Assembly: GCF_030413175.1 (NCBI RefSeq)
Contig: NZ_CP129212.1
Coordinates: forward strand, 1,116,001-1,180,000
Reading direction: 5' to 3'
Source: Bradyrhizobium roseum
GTDB taxonomy: Bacteria; Pseudomonadota; Alphaproteobacteria; Rhizobiales; Xanthobacteraceae
Length of the DNA stretch: 64,000 nucleotides
Part shown: positions 54,559 to 63,090 of the stretch, one piece after another
Layout: every line of letters begins with the position of its first letter
Numbering within the stretch: position 1 is the first letter of the stretch
The notes under the pieces: model-generated
The model's database searches: none
Told to the model about the DNA's origin: nothing
Seen by the model: only the letters and a program-made list of their open reading frames with translations
Program-made: the position numbers and the translations under genes

Positions 54559-55347
54559 CTACCCGTTTCGCCGCGCGCCGCGCAGCGTCGGGAGGCCGAT
54601 GCCGGCGGCATCAAAGCCACCGTCGACGGCGAGGATCTGCCCGGTGATGTAGCTGGAGCGATCGCTGCACAAGAAGAAGATCGCTTCCGCCAGTTCCTCT
54701 TCCAGGCCGTAACGATTGAGCGGAATCGCGTCGTGATAGTCGGCGCGGATTTCCGGGGTATGGACCTGTTTGGCCATCGCGGTTTCGACCGGGCCGGGCG
54801 CCACAGCGTTGACGCGGATGCCGAGCGAAGCAAGTTCGACGGCGAGTTGCTTGGTGAGATGGGCCAGCCCGGCCTTGCTGGTGCCGTAGGCCGATCGCAG
54901 CGTCGAGGCGCGCACCGCCGATATCGAGGTGATGTTGACGATCGCGCCGCCACCGTGCTCGCGCATCAGCGGCGCCGCCGCCTTGGTGCAGAGGAACGGC
55001 CCGGTGAGGTTGACCTGCAGGATGCGGCTCCAGTCTTGATCGGAGGTTTCGAGGATCGGCGCGAACACCGCGACGCCCGCATTGTTGACCAGTGCGTCAA
55101 GCCGGCCGAAGCGCGCGCCGACCGATGCCACGGCGTTCGCCACCGCCTTGGCATCGGAGACATCGCAGTGCAGTTCCAGCGTATTGTCCGAATCGGCAAT
55201 GCCGGCGATCGCGCCACGCAGCAGTTCGCCCTCGATGTCGAACAGCGCCACCTGCCAGCCCTCGGCGAGAAAGCGCCTCGCGGTCGCGAGCCCGATGCCG
55301 CGCGCGGCGCCGGTGACGAGAGCAACTTTTTTGGGAGAGGAGGGCAT
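54559..55347 (-). CDS. SDR family oxidoreductase
   Basis: 262 aa from MPSSPKKVALVTG. Cofactor motif TGAARGIGLATAR, NNAGVAVFAP, the catalytic Ser in ITSISAVRAS and YGTSK. The acidic residue in FDIEGE suggests NAD preference. It is a short-chain dehydrogenase of unknown substrate, alone on its strand. Confidence 0.92.
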   Translation of the reverse strand: MPSSPKKVALVTGAARGIGLATARRFLAEGWQVALFDIEGELLRGAIAGIADSDNTLELHCDVSDAKAVANAVASVGARFGRLDALVNNAGVAVFAPILETSDQDWSRILQVNLTGPFLCTKAAAPLMREHGGGAIVNITSISAVRASTLRSAYGTSKAGLAHLTKQLAVELASLGIRVNAVAPGPVETAMAKQVHTPEIRADYHDAIPLNRYGLEEELAEAIFFLCSDRSSYITGQILAVDGGFDAAGIGLPTLRGARRNG

Positions 55348-55530
55348 GAGCGGGTCCGTGGGCGAGAGAAAGAATTCCCGCACCTATAACCCAAGCCCTG
55401 TACGGTGTCCCGGCGGCAATGATGCGGGAATTTGGCGCGTCCCCCGGGCAGCCGCTGTGATGCGTGCCCTGGATTTCGCCGAGCGGGTCGCCGAGGGCCT
55501 TGAGGCAATGGTTGTTGGCGCGAAGCGAAG

Positions 55531-56028
55531 CTATCGTCCGTTCACAACGCTTTCATAGGCCGCCTGCAGGCGCGCACCGACCGACGGGCCCGGCCGCTTG
55601 CTCCGCTTCGCGCCGAGATGGCTCTCGCGCAGTTCGTCCATGAACTCGGCCCATAATTTCGGTCCGCCATCGCGCAGCAGCCGCGCGCGAATGCCGAGTT
55701 CCTTGCTGACCGGAAGATATTTGTAACCCCAGGCCGCCATCTGCGCGAGAACGGGCAACAGCTCGATGCCCTGTTCGGTCAGCGAATAGATTCCCTTCTG
55801 CTTGTGCGTGGGATCGTCCTCGCGGGTGATGATGTTTTCATCGAGCAAAGTCTTCAGCCGGTCGGCGAGAATGTTGGAGGAGATGCCTTCCTCCGATTTG
55901 GTCAGAAGTTCGCGAAAATGCCGCCGGTTGCCGAACATCATGTCGCGGATGATGAGCAGGCTCCATCTGTCGCCGAGCACTTCCAGCGAGAGGTTGATCG
56001 GGCAGCCGGAGCGGGTGGTGTCGGCCAT
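55531..56028 (-). CDS. HxlR family transcriptional regulator
   Basis: 165 aa from MADTTRSGCPINLSLEVLG; an upstream in-frame ATG (56082) would add 18 residues but lies in a palindrome. The winged helix has DRWSLLIIRDMMFGNRRHF and KSEEGISSNILADRLKTLL, with the effector Cys in the SGCPIN part typical of MarR/DUF24 regulators that sense electrophiles. It is divergent from a GST gene and likely controls it. Confidence 0.88.
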   Translation of the reverse strand: MADTTRSGCPINLSLEVLGDRWSLLIIRDMMFGNRRHFRELLTKSEEGISSNILADRLKTLLDENIITREDDPTHKQKGIYSLTEQGIELLPVLAQMAAWGYKYLPVSKELGIRARLLRDGGPKLWAEFMDELRESHLGAKRSKRPGPSVGARLQAAYESVVNGR

Positions 56029-56069
56029 TGATGGTTCCAGGCGGGGCAGGACACCCTCGGAAAACTGCT

Positions 56070-56108
56070 TGCAATATTGCATCGGTTATCTCAAGATACA
56101 ACCGGTTG
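56070..56108. promoter_or_regulatory. Palindromes between hxlR-type and GST genes
   Basis: Two palindromes in the divergent gap: TGCAATATTGCA (56070-56081) and CAACCGGTTG (56099-56108), plus GCAAAATGCAATCGG just beyond. They are the likely operator of the HxlR protein and may control both genes. Confidence 0.6.
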
Positions 56109-56212
56109 CAAAATGCAATCGGTATGAAGAGATGCTGGCATCCGCGACCAATGTCGGCGTGCCCGCCCGTCGATCGTCTTGCTGGTAAGGCCTGTCAAAA
56201 CCGGAGATTTTC

Positions 56213-56866
56213 ATGTCGCTGACGCTGCACTTCCACCCGCTGGCCTCGTACTGCTGGAAGGTGCTGATCGCGCTGTACGAGAACGACATTCCGTTCACGC
56301 CGAACCTCGTCGATCTCGGCAACCCGGCCGAGCGCGCCGCGCTGGTGAAGCTGTGGGGGATCGGAAAGTTTCCTGTGCTGTGCGACGAGGCGCGGAACGA
56401 GACCGTGCCGGAATCGAGCATCATCGTCGAATATCTGGACCGCCACTATCGCGGTGCCACCCGGTTCATTCCGGACGATACCGGACGTGCCTTGCAGGCG
56501 CGGCTGCGCGACCGCTTCTATGATCTCTACGTGCATCTGCCGATGCAGAAGATCATGATCGACCGGATGCGGCCTGCCGACAAGCGGGATCCGCTCGGTG
56601 TCGAGGAAGCCCGCGCGCAGTTGCGGACATCCTACGCGATGATCGAGCGACAGATGGCAACGGGCGGTTGGGCGGCTGGCCAGGATTTTGGCCTCGCCGA
56701 CTGCGCCGCGGCGCCGTCGCTGTTCTACGGCAGCATGGTGGTGCCGTTCGAGCAGACGCAGACACATCTCACGGGCTATTTCGAACGGCTGAAAGCGCGC
56801 CCCTCGTTCGCGCGGGTGGTGCGGGAGGCGGAGCCGTATTTCAACATGGTGCCCAAAGAGTCATGA
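56213..56866 (+). CDS. Glutathione S-transferase family protein
   Basis: 217 aa. MSLTLHFHPLASYCWKVLIA contains a catalytic Ser/Cys in the first thioredoxin-like strand-loop, IGKFPVLCDEARNETVPESS the cis-Pro and Glu-Ser glutathione contacts, and a helical C-domain. It probably detoxifies electrophiles. Divergent from the HxlR regulator and followed 12 bases later by an NTF2-like gene. Confidence 0.92.
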   Translation: MSLTLHFHPLASYCWKVLIALYENDIPFTPNLVDLGNPAERAALVKLWGIGKFPVLCDEARNETVPESSIIVEYLDRHYRGATRFIPDDTGRALQARLRDRFYDLYVHLPMQKIMIDRMRPADKRDPLGVEEARAQLRTSYAMIERQMATGGWAAGQDFGLADCAAAPSLFYGSMVVPFEQTQTHLTGYFERLKARPSFARVVREAEPYFNMVPKES

Positions 56867-56878
56867 CCGGGGGCTGAT

Positions 56879-57247
56879 ATGACCGAAGCAGACCGGGCAG
56901 AGACGATCCGCGCGATCTTTGCAGCCTATCTCGCCAACGATCGTGCGTTCGTCGAGAACGCGCTCAGCGACGATCTCCGCTTCACCAGCCCCTATGACGA
57001 CGGCATCGACAAACCGACCTATTTCGAGCGGTGCTGGAGGAACAGCGACTGGATCGAACGGCACGAATTGGAGCGGATTGTCGTCAGAGGCGATGAAGCG
57101 TTTGTCACCTATCGTTGCGTCGCCAAGGGCGGAAAGACGTTTCGCAATACCGAGTTCTTCACCTTCGACGGTGACAAGGTGAAGCAAATCGACGTCTATT
57201 TCGGCGCGACCTACGACAATGGCAAATTCGTCAGCCAGCCCAGGTAG
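56879..57247 (+). CDS. NTF2/SnoaL-like protein
   Basis: 122 aa. IRAIFAAYLANDRAFVENAL, FTSPYDDGIDKPTYFERCW and RNTEFFTFDGDKVKQIDVYF match the SnoaL_2/NTF2-like cone fold that binds small molecules. It is co-directional with the GST gene with 12 bases between. Function unknown beyond the fold. Confidence 0.88.
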   Translation: MTEADRAETIRAIFAAYLANDRAFVENALSDDLRFTSPYDDGIDKPTYFERCWRNSDWIERHELERIVVRGDEAFVTYRCVAKGGKTFRNTEFFTFDGDKVKQIDVYFGATYDNGKFVSQPR

Positions 57248-57398
57248 CCCGCGGACTGCCCCGCGCCTGCGGGCGGCAGCACAATTGCCCGCGAAATAAT
57301 TTTTCCCGATATGTCGGCGGGGTAAAGCCCCGCTCGTCTTGTTGACGAAGGCGGGCGCTGCGGTAGCCGGCCCAAAGATATCCAACCGGGGAACGACG

Positions 57399-57815
57399 AT
57401 GCGATTCATGGTGATTGTGAAGGCCAGCAAGGATTCGGAAGCCGGGGTCATGCCGAGCACGGAAATGCTGGCCACGATGGGCAAGTTCAACGAGGGAATG
57501 TGCAAGGCCGGCGTGATGGAGGCGGGCGAGGGCCTGCATCCCACCGCCAAGGGCGTGCGGATCAGATATGAAAACGGGCAAAGCAGCGTCAGGCGCGGGC
57601 CGTTCGCGCTCTCCGGCGATCTCATTGCCGGGTTCTGGCTGATCAACACCAAATCGCTCGATGAAGCGATCGAATGGATGAGCCGGGCGCCCTTCACCAA
57701 TGGTGAGGAGATCGAAATCCGCCAAGTGTTCGCGACGGAAGACTTTGGCGAAGCCTTGACCCCCGAACTGCGCGAGAAAGAAGCGTTGATGCGCGCGCAA
57801 ACTGCGAAGAAATAG
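57399..57815 (+). CDS. YciI family protein lacking the DGPF motif
   Basis: 138 aa from MRFMVIVKASKDSEAGVMP. It aligns by eye with the next gene: the YciI core, GLHPTAKGVRI, GFWLINTKSLDEAIEW, but the DGPF stretch is changed to RRGPFALSGD. Adjacent paralogue 57842-58267 keeps DGPF. Probably arose by duplication; role unknown. Confidence 0.88.
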   Translation: MRFMVIVKASKDSEAGVMPSTEMLATMGKFNEGMCKAGVMEAGEGLHPTAKGVRIRYENGQSSVRRGPFALSGDLIAGFWLINTKSLDEAIEWMSRAPFTNGEEIEIRQVFATEDFGEALTPELREKEALMRAQTAKK

Positions 57816-57841
57816 CTCTCTCCGAGACGAAGGAAACCCCC

Positions 57842-58267
57842 ATGCGCTTCATGATGCTGATGATTCCCCTGGGCTATGAGACCGCGTCACCCGACGTCCA
57901 GCTCGATCCCGAGAGGGTCAAGGCGATGATGAAATACAACGAGGCGCTGCAGGAGGCGGGCGTGCTGATCGCGCTCGACGGGCTGCATCCGCCCTCGATG
58001 GGCGCGCGGGTTTCCTTCGCCACCGGCAAGCCGGTCGTGACCGACGGCCCCTTCACCGAGGCCAAGGAAGTGCTCGGCGGCTACTGGATGATCAACGTCG
58101 CGTCGCGCGAGGAGGCGATTGCCTGGGCGAAGAAATGCCCGGCTTCCGAGAACGAGATCATCGAGATCCGCCAGGTACAGGAAATCGCCGATTTCTCCGA
58201 TGAAGTGCAGCAGGCGGCCAAGGGTTTCGAGGAACTGCAGCAGGGTAATGCGCACAAGGCGCGGTGA
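57842..58267 (+). CDS. YciI/DGPF-domain protein
   Basis: 141 aa. MRFMMLMIPLGYETASPDVQ, GLHPPSMGARVSFATGKPVV and the intact TDGPFTEAKEVLGGYWMI. Starts 26 bases after its paralogue with a good AAGGAAAC site, so the two are one operon. No ECF sigma gene is adjacent, unlike the copy at 48449. Confidence 0.9.
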   Translation: MRFMMLMIPLGYETASPDVQLDPERVKAMMKYNEALQEAGVLIALDGLHPPSMGARVSFATGKPVVTDGPFTEAKEVLGGYWMINVASREEAIAWAKKCPASENEIIEIRQVQEIADFSDEVQQAAKGFEELQQGNAHKAR

Positions 58268-58335
58268 GAGGCTGCCACCTGTTCCACCGTTAACCTTCCT
58301 GAACGCGTAAAATAAGTGACCTTTTCATCCACCTC

Positions 58336-58354
58336 ATGTAAAAGCCGTTCACAT
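58336..58354 (+). promoter_or_regulatory. Operator ATGTAAA-N5-TTCACAT at the tetR start
   Basis: ATGTAAA (58336-58342), 5-base spacer, TTCACAT (58348-58354), which overlaps the TetR ATG. The same arrangement (ATGTAAA-N5-TTTACAT) lies before the DUF2852 gene at 59144-59162. It is best explained as the autoregulatory site of this TetR. Confidence 0.7.
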
Positions 58355-59087
58355 GAGCTGGCGCAAGGAACGAGGCCGCGCCGAGCGCGGCTATCATCAC
58401 GGCAATCTGAAAGAGGCGTTGCTGCAGGCGGCGCTCGGCCTGATCGCCGAGAAGGGCGCGGCCGGCTTCACCTTTGCCGATGCCGCGCGGATGGCCGGGG
58501 TCAGCCCCGCCGCGCCCTACCGGCATTTCCGCGACCGCGATGAATTGCTGTCCTCGATCGCCCAGCGCGGTTTCGAGCAGTTCGAGGCGCTGCTGACGCA
58601 GGCCTGGGACGACGGCCGTCCGGACACGGTCACCGCCTTCGAGCGCGTCGGCAAGGCCTATCTGGCGTTCGCCCGCAACGAGCCCGCCTTCTATTCGGCG
58701 ATGTTCGAGTCGGGTCTGCCGATCGACGCCAACCCGACGCTGATGGCGGCCAGCGAGCGCGCTTTTGCGATCATTCGCGCCGCCGCCGAGCGGCTTGCGG
58801 CGATGGCACCACCCGGCATACCGCGACCGCCGGCGATGATGATGGCATTGCACATCTGGTCGATGTCGCACGGGGTCGCCTCGCTGTTCGGCCGGGGCGA
58901 TGCCGCGCGGCGCAAGCTGCCGATGTCGCCGGAAGAGCTGCTGGAAGCCGAAGTGCTGATCTACCTGCGCGGCCTCGGCTTCCCGACCGACCGCCGGCCC
59001 GGTCAGAAGCCGTCCGGCCCGCCGCCGGTGCCGCCCGGCAGCGCACCACCCGGCGCGCCATCAGGCCCCTGGGGCACCCCCAAATAA
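58353..59087 (+). CDS. TetR family regulator with WHG-type C-domain
   Basis: 244 aa. The N-terminus GYHHGNLKEALLQAALGLIA and HTH FTFADAARMAGVSPAAPYRHF (shown in part) are typical of the TetR_C_WHG subgroup (IWSMSHGVASLF is the WHG-like motif). A proline-rich tail of about 30 residues (SGPPPVPPGSAPPGAPSG) is unusual. Operators at its own start and upstream of the next gene suggest that it represses both. Confidence 0.9.
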   Translation: MSWRKERGRAERGYHHGNLKEALLQAALGLIAEKGAAGFTFADAARMAGVSPAAPYRHFRDRDELLSSIAQRGFEQFEALLTQAWDDGRPDTVTAFERVGKAYLAFARNEPAFYSAMFESGLPIDANPTLMAASERAFAIIRAAAERLAAMAPPGIPRPPAMMMALHIWSMSHGVASLFGRGDAARRKLPMSPEELLEAEVLIYLRGLGFPTDRRPGQKPSGPPPVPPGSAPPGAPSGPWGTPK

Positions 59088-59116
59088 TTTTTTGAGAGGC
59101 GCGGCGGGCCGCCCGC

Positions 59117-59162
59117 TTGACAAAACCGCTGGATGGTTTAGGTATGTAAATGTTATTTACAT
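59117..59162 (+). promoter_or_regulatory. Promoter and operator of the DUF2852 gene
   Basis: TTGACA at 59117-59122 is a consensus -35. TAGGTA (59139-59144) or TATGTA (59143-59148) can serve as -10. ATGTAAAT (59144-59151), GTT and ATTTACAT (59155-59162) form a perfect palindrome over the -10/start region, ideal for repression. Confidence 0.75.
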
Positions 59163-59196
59163 TCACAACGGCGTGATCGCCGTCATGGAGAGGGAA

Positions 59197-59691
59197 ATGG
59201 CCTACACCGCAGATGTCAATCGATGGCGCGGCCCGACGACGGACGAGAACTACCGCCCACGCCCGCATATGCTTGAGAGCCCGTGGCATCCCGGCTGGAT
59301 CGCCGTGACCATCCTGGGCTTCATCATCTGGTGGCCGATCGGCCTCGCCCTTCTCTTTTTCACACTCGGGAGCAGAAAAATGGGTTGCTGGAGCAACGGA
59401 GACCGCTGGCAGAACAAGATGGAGCGGATGCAGTACAAGATGGACCGGATGCGCGGCCGCATGGAAAGCCGCGGCTTTGGCGGCTTCGGCTTCGGCCAGC
59501 CCACCAGCGGCAACCGCGCCTTCGACGAGTACCGCATGGAAACCCTGCGCCGGCTCGAGGAAGAGCAGGTCGAGTTCAGGAATTTCCTCGATCGGCTGCG
59601 CCACGCCAAGGACAAGGAAGAGTTCGACGCCTTCATGGCGCAGCACAAGCCGCGCCCGACCCCGCCGAACGACCAGCCGCAGCAGGGCTGA
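59197..59691 (+). CDS. DUF2852 membrane protein
   Basis: 164 aa from ATG 59197 with site GGAGAGGG; ATG 59185 is an alternative. One or two membrane helices (WIAVTILGFIIWWPIGLALLFF, in part) are followed by a Met/Arg-rich charged region (KMERMQYKMDRMRGRMESRG) and a coiled-coil helix EYRMETLRRLEEEQVEFRN. This is the DUF2852 pattern. Function unknown. Probably repressed by the TetR encoded upstream. Confidence 0.9.
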   Translation: MAYTADVNRWRGPTTDENYRPRPHMLESPWHPGWIAVTILGFIIWWPIGLALLFFTLGSRKMGCWSNGDRWQNKMERMQYKMDRMRGRMESRGFGGFGFGQPTSGNRAFDEYRMETLRRLEEEQVEFRNFLDRLRHAKDKEEFDAFMAQHKPRPTPPNDQPQQG

Positions 59692-59788
59692 TCGAACGTG
59701 AGAGTTCAGCCGCGGGTGTGATGCCCCCATGACGCCCGGTGGCGGATACAGCCGCCCATCTGCGAAAGCAGGTGGGCGGTTTGTTTTG

Positions 59789-59900
59789 GTGCGCCCAGCA
59801 TGAGCGCACTTTTATGGGTGCAAGTCCCATCGTGAGTTACCCTGGCCGGTGGCCGGCGCGGGCGTACGAACCAGCGTAAGCCTGGGAGTGCCAGGGTATG
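59789..59900 (+). mobile_element. Group II intron 5' fragment
   Basis: It begins GTGCGCCCAGCATGAGCGCA and continues TTATGGGTGCAAGTCCCAT, which matches the 5' end and domain I start of bacterial group II introns. GAACCAGCGTAAGC follows near 59867. No reverse transcriptase frame and no domain V was found, so this is a truncated remnant. The right end is an estimate. Confidence 0.55.
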
Positions 59901-60141
59901 GTGGATTTTGCTTGCTGCAACCCGGCATTCCGACTGCCCGCTGTCGTGGTCCGATTATGTGTCCGGATACACCCGCGCGCCCGGCGGTCACAGCAAGGAA
60001 TTTTCGGCTGGACCGCTGACCTTTGCCGCCTCCGCATCGGACCTCAAGCCGGGAACCCTGTGAAGTTCAGGCCACGGGCCGGTGCGGGCGTAACATTTGC
60101 GGTTTCCAAACGAAGCTCATCTGAAGCAACAAGGAGGGCAC

Positions 60142-60307
60142 ATGCTGACCCGGCGCGGCCGGTTGCCGGCTGCGGGAATGAATCAGCGCTCGGTCTTTTC
60201 TCCTTGTCGTCGGCATCCTCATCATCTCCGGAGCGGACAAGGCGCTTGAGGCCTTCCTGGTCGATGCTTCGCCGGAATGGCTGACCAACCTGACGACGCG
60301 CTTCTAG
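60142..60307 (+). pseudogene. Frameshifted remnant of a ccdA-like C-terminus
   Basis: An AAGGAGGGCAC ribosome site precedes an ATG at 60142 that opens MLTRRGRLPAAGMNQRSVF. A shift of frame is then needed to read LLVVGILIISGADKALEAFL and VDASPEWLTNLTTRF up to the TAG at 60305-60307. That C-terminus resembles the last helix of cytochrome c biogenesis protein CcdA. The rest of such a protein is missing. Family assignment is from memory of the tail only. Confidence 0.45.
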
Positions 60308-60382
60308 ATTCCCTGGCGGCAGGATGAATCCGGCCACGCCAGTTACTCGCTTTAAGATTTTGAAACCAGCAGGAGAAGTCCG

Positions 60383-60844
60383 ATGAAGTTCATATTCGTT
60401 TTGGCGGCACTGGTCATGGCAACGCCGGCTCTTGCAAGCGACGGCATCATTACAAGGCCCAGCAATTTTTCGGTGAAGGATACGATTTCGCGCTTTGAGG
60501 CGGCCGTCAAATCAAGGGAGGGCGCCGGCTTCATCGTGTTCACCGAAATCGACCACGCCGCCGCCGGAAAGAAATTCGGCATCGATATGCGGCCGCGCAC
60601 GGTGGTCGTCTTCGGCAATCCGAAACTCGGCACGCCGGTAATGGCCAAGACGCCGTTGCTGGCGATCGATAATCCTCCGAAGGCTCTGGTCTGGGAGGAT
60701 GATCAGGGCAAGGTATGGCTGTCCTACAATTCGGCTGACTACCTGTACAAGACGATATACCCGCGGCATGGATTGGAAACCCCGCCCAACTACGCGGCGT
60801 TCGCAAAGACCTTGAGCGACATCGTCGACGAGGCGACAAAGTAA
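60383..60844 (+). CDS. Secreted DUF302 protein
   Basis: 153 aa with signal peptide MKFIFVLAALVMATPALA. The DUF302 core is FSVKDTISRFEAAVKSREGA then GFIVFTEIDHAAAGKKFGID, RPRTVVVFGNPKLGTPVM and NPPKALVWEDDQGKVWLSYN. These proteins have a TT1751-like fold; function unknown, sometimes linked to metal or sulfur stress. Confidence 0.9.
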   Translation: MKFIFVLAALVMATPALASDGIITRPSNFSVKDTISRFEAAVKSREGAGFIVFTEIDHAAAGKKFGIDMRPRTVVVFGNPKLGTPVMAKTPLLAIDNPPKALVWEDDQGKVWLSYNSADYLYKTIYPRHGLETPPNYAAFAKTLSDIVDEATK

Positions 60845-60955
60845 AGCCGCTGGCTTAACCGGAAGCTCAAAAATAGGCTGACGTCGAGCACGCAGGTTGG
60901 CGCGCTTTGGCGGCCAGGTTATATTGGGTGGACGCACTGAGCCGGAGCGGTCGTC

Positions 60956-61717
60956 ATGAACGGAATATTGTCGCTCGATCGGCTCTGGCAATCGATCCGG
61001 GATGAAGCGGAAAGCGCCGCGTCGCGAGATCCGTTGTTCGGTACGGCGCTGTCATCGGCCATTCTTGACCACCCCGACTTCGCACGCGCGCTGGCGCACC
61101 AGATCGGTGCACGGCTCGGCAAAAGCCCCGCGGATCGCGAGCGGTTTGCGCGCATGGCCGGCGAGGCATTTGCGGCTTCATCCGATCTGGTCGAGGCGGC
61201 GAGCCGCGACCTGCAGAGCATCGCTATTCACGATCCCGCCGTGACGACGCTGCTGCCGCCGCTGTTGAACTTCAAGGGCTACGTCGCGCTGCAGGCCTGG
61301 CGGGTGTCCCACTGGCTGTGGGGCCAGCGCCGCCACGATCTCGCGCTGCTGCTGCAAAGCCTGTCGTCGGATCAACTTTCCGTCAGCATTCACCCCACCG
61401 CGTCGATCGGCACGCAGGTTTTTCTGGATCATGCCACTGGCATCATCATCGGCGCCCACGCCGTGATTGGTGACGAGGTGACGATCCTGCAAGACGTCAC
61501 CGTCGGCCGCAAGCAGTCCGAGCCAGACCGCGCGCCGAAGATCGGCCGCGGCGTCTTGCTCAGCGCCGGATCGAGTGTCATTGGCGATGTCAGCGTCGGA
61601 GACTTCGCCAAGATCGGCGCCGGCGCGCTCGTCGAGCATGACGTGCCCGCAGGCTGCACCGTCGTTGGCGTGCCGGGGCGGCTGACGAATTGCCCGGAGC
61701 CTGCGCTGCTGTTGTAG
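60956..61717 (+). CDS. cysE: Serine O-acetyltransferase
   Basis: 253 aa. N-terminal helical domain (WQSIRDEAESAASRDPLFG) and C-terminal left-handed beta-helix with hexapeptide repeats, including the active-site segment IHPTASIGTQVFLDHATG and IGDEVTILQDVTVG. It acetylates serine to begin cysteine synthesis. The C-terminus (CPEPALLL) lacks the Ile-type end that docks CysK, but ends in hydrophobic residues. Confidence 0.93.
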   Translation: MNGILSLDRLWQSIRDEAESAASRDPLFGTALSSAILDHPDFARALAHQIGARLGKSPADRERFARMAGEAFAASSDLVEAASRDLQSIAIHDPAVTTLLPPLLNFKGYVALQAWRVSHWLWGQRRHDLALLLQSLSSDQLSVSIHPTASIGTQVFLDHATGIIIGAHAVIGDEVTILQDVTVGRKQSEPDRAPKIGRGVLLSAGSSVIGDVSVGDFAKIGAGALVEHDVPAGCTVVGVPGRLTNCPEPALLL

Positions 61718-61726
61718 TTGCCACCG

Positions 61727-61768
61727 GATGGGCACGTCGCTTTGCGCCTTACCCGCCCCTTGAGGGGC
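61727..61768. repeat. Partial copy of the 54464 palindrome with a GC hairpin
   Basis: GATGGGCACGTCGCTTTGCG then CCTTACCCGCCCC resembles the right arm of the 54464-54553 repeat. GCCCCT-TG-AGGGGC (61755-61768) forms a perfect hairpin. It lies between convergent genes and may act as a terminator. Confidence 0.6.
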
Positions 61769-61824
61769 GAGGCGGCAACGAATCGCAAGATGCGTGACGG
61801 GGACGGGTGAGGCGTGCGCTCGCG

Positions 61825-63090
61825 CTACTTCACCATCGCGCCGTAGACGATGTCCTGCACCTGCTCGCGATAATATTTGCGAAGCTCGCCGGGCGCCGCC
61901 GTGCCGACGACCACGACGAGGCGCTCTTTCGGATCGCAGAAGAACTGCGTGCCATAGGCGCCGTTCCACGAAAACTCGCCGGGATTGCCCGGTACCGCCG
62001 AAAGGCCCTCATGCGTGCGGACCGCGACACTCAGCCCGAAGCTGAATCCGCCGCGGTGCGGCTCGACATTGGCGACTTTGTTCCTGATCTCCGGCCCAAG
62101 GTGGTTGGAGATCATGTGATGCACCGTCTTGGGCCCGAGCACGCGCTGGCCGTCGAGTTCGCCGCCGTTGAGCAGCATCTGTCCAAAGCGCACATAGTCG
62201 CCCACGGTGGCAAACGCGCAGGCGCCGCCGCAGTCGGATTTGGTTGGTGTATCGAGAAGCTTGATCGCCTGCGGCTTGCCGGTCAGCGGATCATTGGGAA
62301 ACGGCCGGGCCAGGCGCGCGCGCTGCGCCTCGGTGGGGCGGAACGTGGCGTCGGTCATGCCGAGCGGCTGCCATACGTTGCTCGCGAGGTATTCCCCGAG
62401 CCGCTGCTCGCTCACCTTCTCGACGACGGCGCCGAGCACGTCGATCGAAAAGCCGTATTCGAAAACCGTGGACGGCTGGTGCGCCAGCGGCAGCTTTGTG
62501 ATGCGGTCGATGAACGCCTGCGTATCGCCCTCGATCGCCGGCGCGGTGCCGTCAGGATACTGGCGCGCCACCGGGCTCGAACTGTCCGGGCGGCCGCCAT
62601 ACATCAGGCCGGATGTGTGCCGGTAGAGATCGTGGATGTAGATCGGCGAGGCCTGCGCATCGAGCTTAAGGGATCCATCCGCCTGCGGGACGCCGACCTT
62701 CATGTCGGCGAATGCCGGATAGTAGTCCGAAAGCTTGGCCTTGAGCGGCAGCCGGCCATTTTCCATCAAGGTCAGACCGGCAACGGCGGCCATCGGCTTG
62801 GTCATGGAAGCCAGCGCGAACACCGCATCGAGCGGCATCGTGGTGCCTTTGGTCGGATCGAGCTGGCCGTAGGCCTTGTATTGAACGAGCTTGCCGTCGC
62901 GGGCGACCGCGATCACCGCTCCGGGGACACGCTTGGCGGCGATCTCACGGGCGAAAAAATCGTCCAGGCGGGCCAGTCCCTGCTGCGAAAATCCGACGTC
63001 ATCCGGCTTGGCTTCGGGCAGTGGCGCGGCATTCGCCGCCTGCGCTGCGATGCCGGCGACGATCACGGCGGCCATCATGATCGGCTTCAT
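61825..63090 (-). CDS. Serine hydrolase of the beta-lactamase (class C/EstB) fold
   Basis: 421 aa with signal peptide MKPIMMAAVIVAGIAAQAANA. The catalytic S-x-x-K is in LASMTKPMAA, the Tyr in FEYGFSIDVLG, and the C-terminus has GAYGTQFFCDPKERLVVV. These penicillin-binding-protein-like enzymes are esterases, peptidases or lactamases in the periplasm. Esterase is as likely as beta-lactamase. Confidence 0.9.
   Translation of the reverse strand: MKPIMMAAVIVAGIAAQAANAAPLPEAKPDDVGFSQQGLARLDDFFAREIAAKRVPGAVIAVARDGKLVQYKAYGQLDPTKGTTMPLDAVFALASMTKPMAAVAGLTLMENGRLPLKAKLSDYYPAFADMKVGVPQADGSLKLDAQASPIYIHDLYRHTSGLMYGGRPDSSSPVARQYPDGTAPAIEGDTQAFIDRITKLPLAHQPSTVFEYGFSIDVLGAVVEKVSEQRLGEYLASNVWQPLGMTDATFRPTEAQRARLARPFPNDPLTGKPQAIKLLDTPTKSDCGGACAFATVGDYVRFGQMLLNGGELDGQRVLGPKTVHHMISNHLGPEIRNKVANVEPHRGGFSFGLSVAVRTHEGLSAVPGNPGEFSWNGAYGTQFFCDPKERLVVVVGTAAPGELRKYYREQVQDIVYGAMVK

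Noticed and set aside
59898..60284. 128-codon open frame in the decay zone
   Set aside because: It runs across the intron remnant and the CcdA-like tail in the wrong frame and is Arg/Ser-rich as expected of a shadow.
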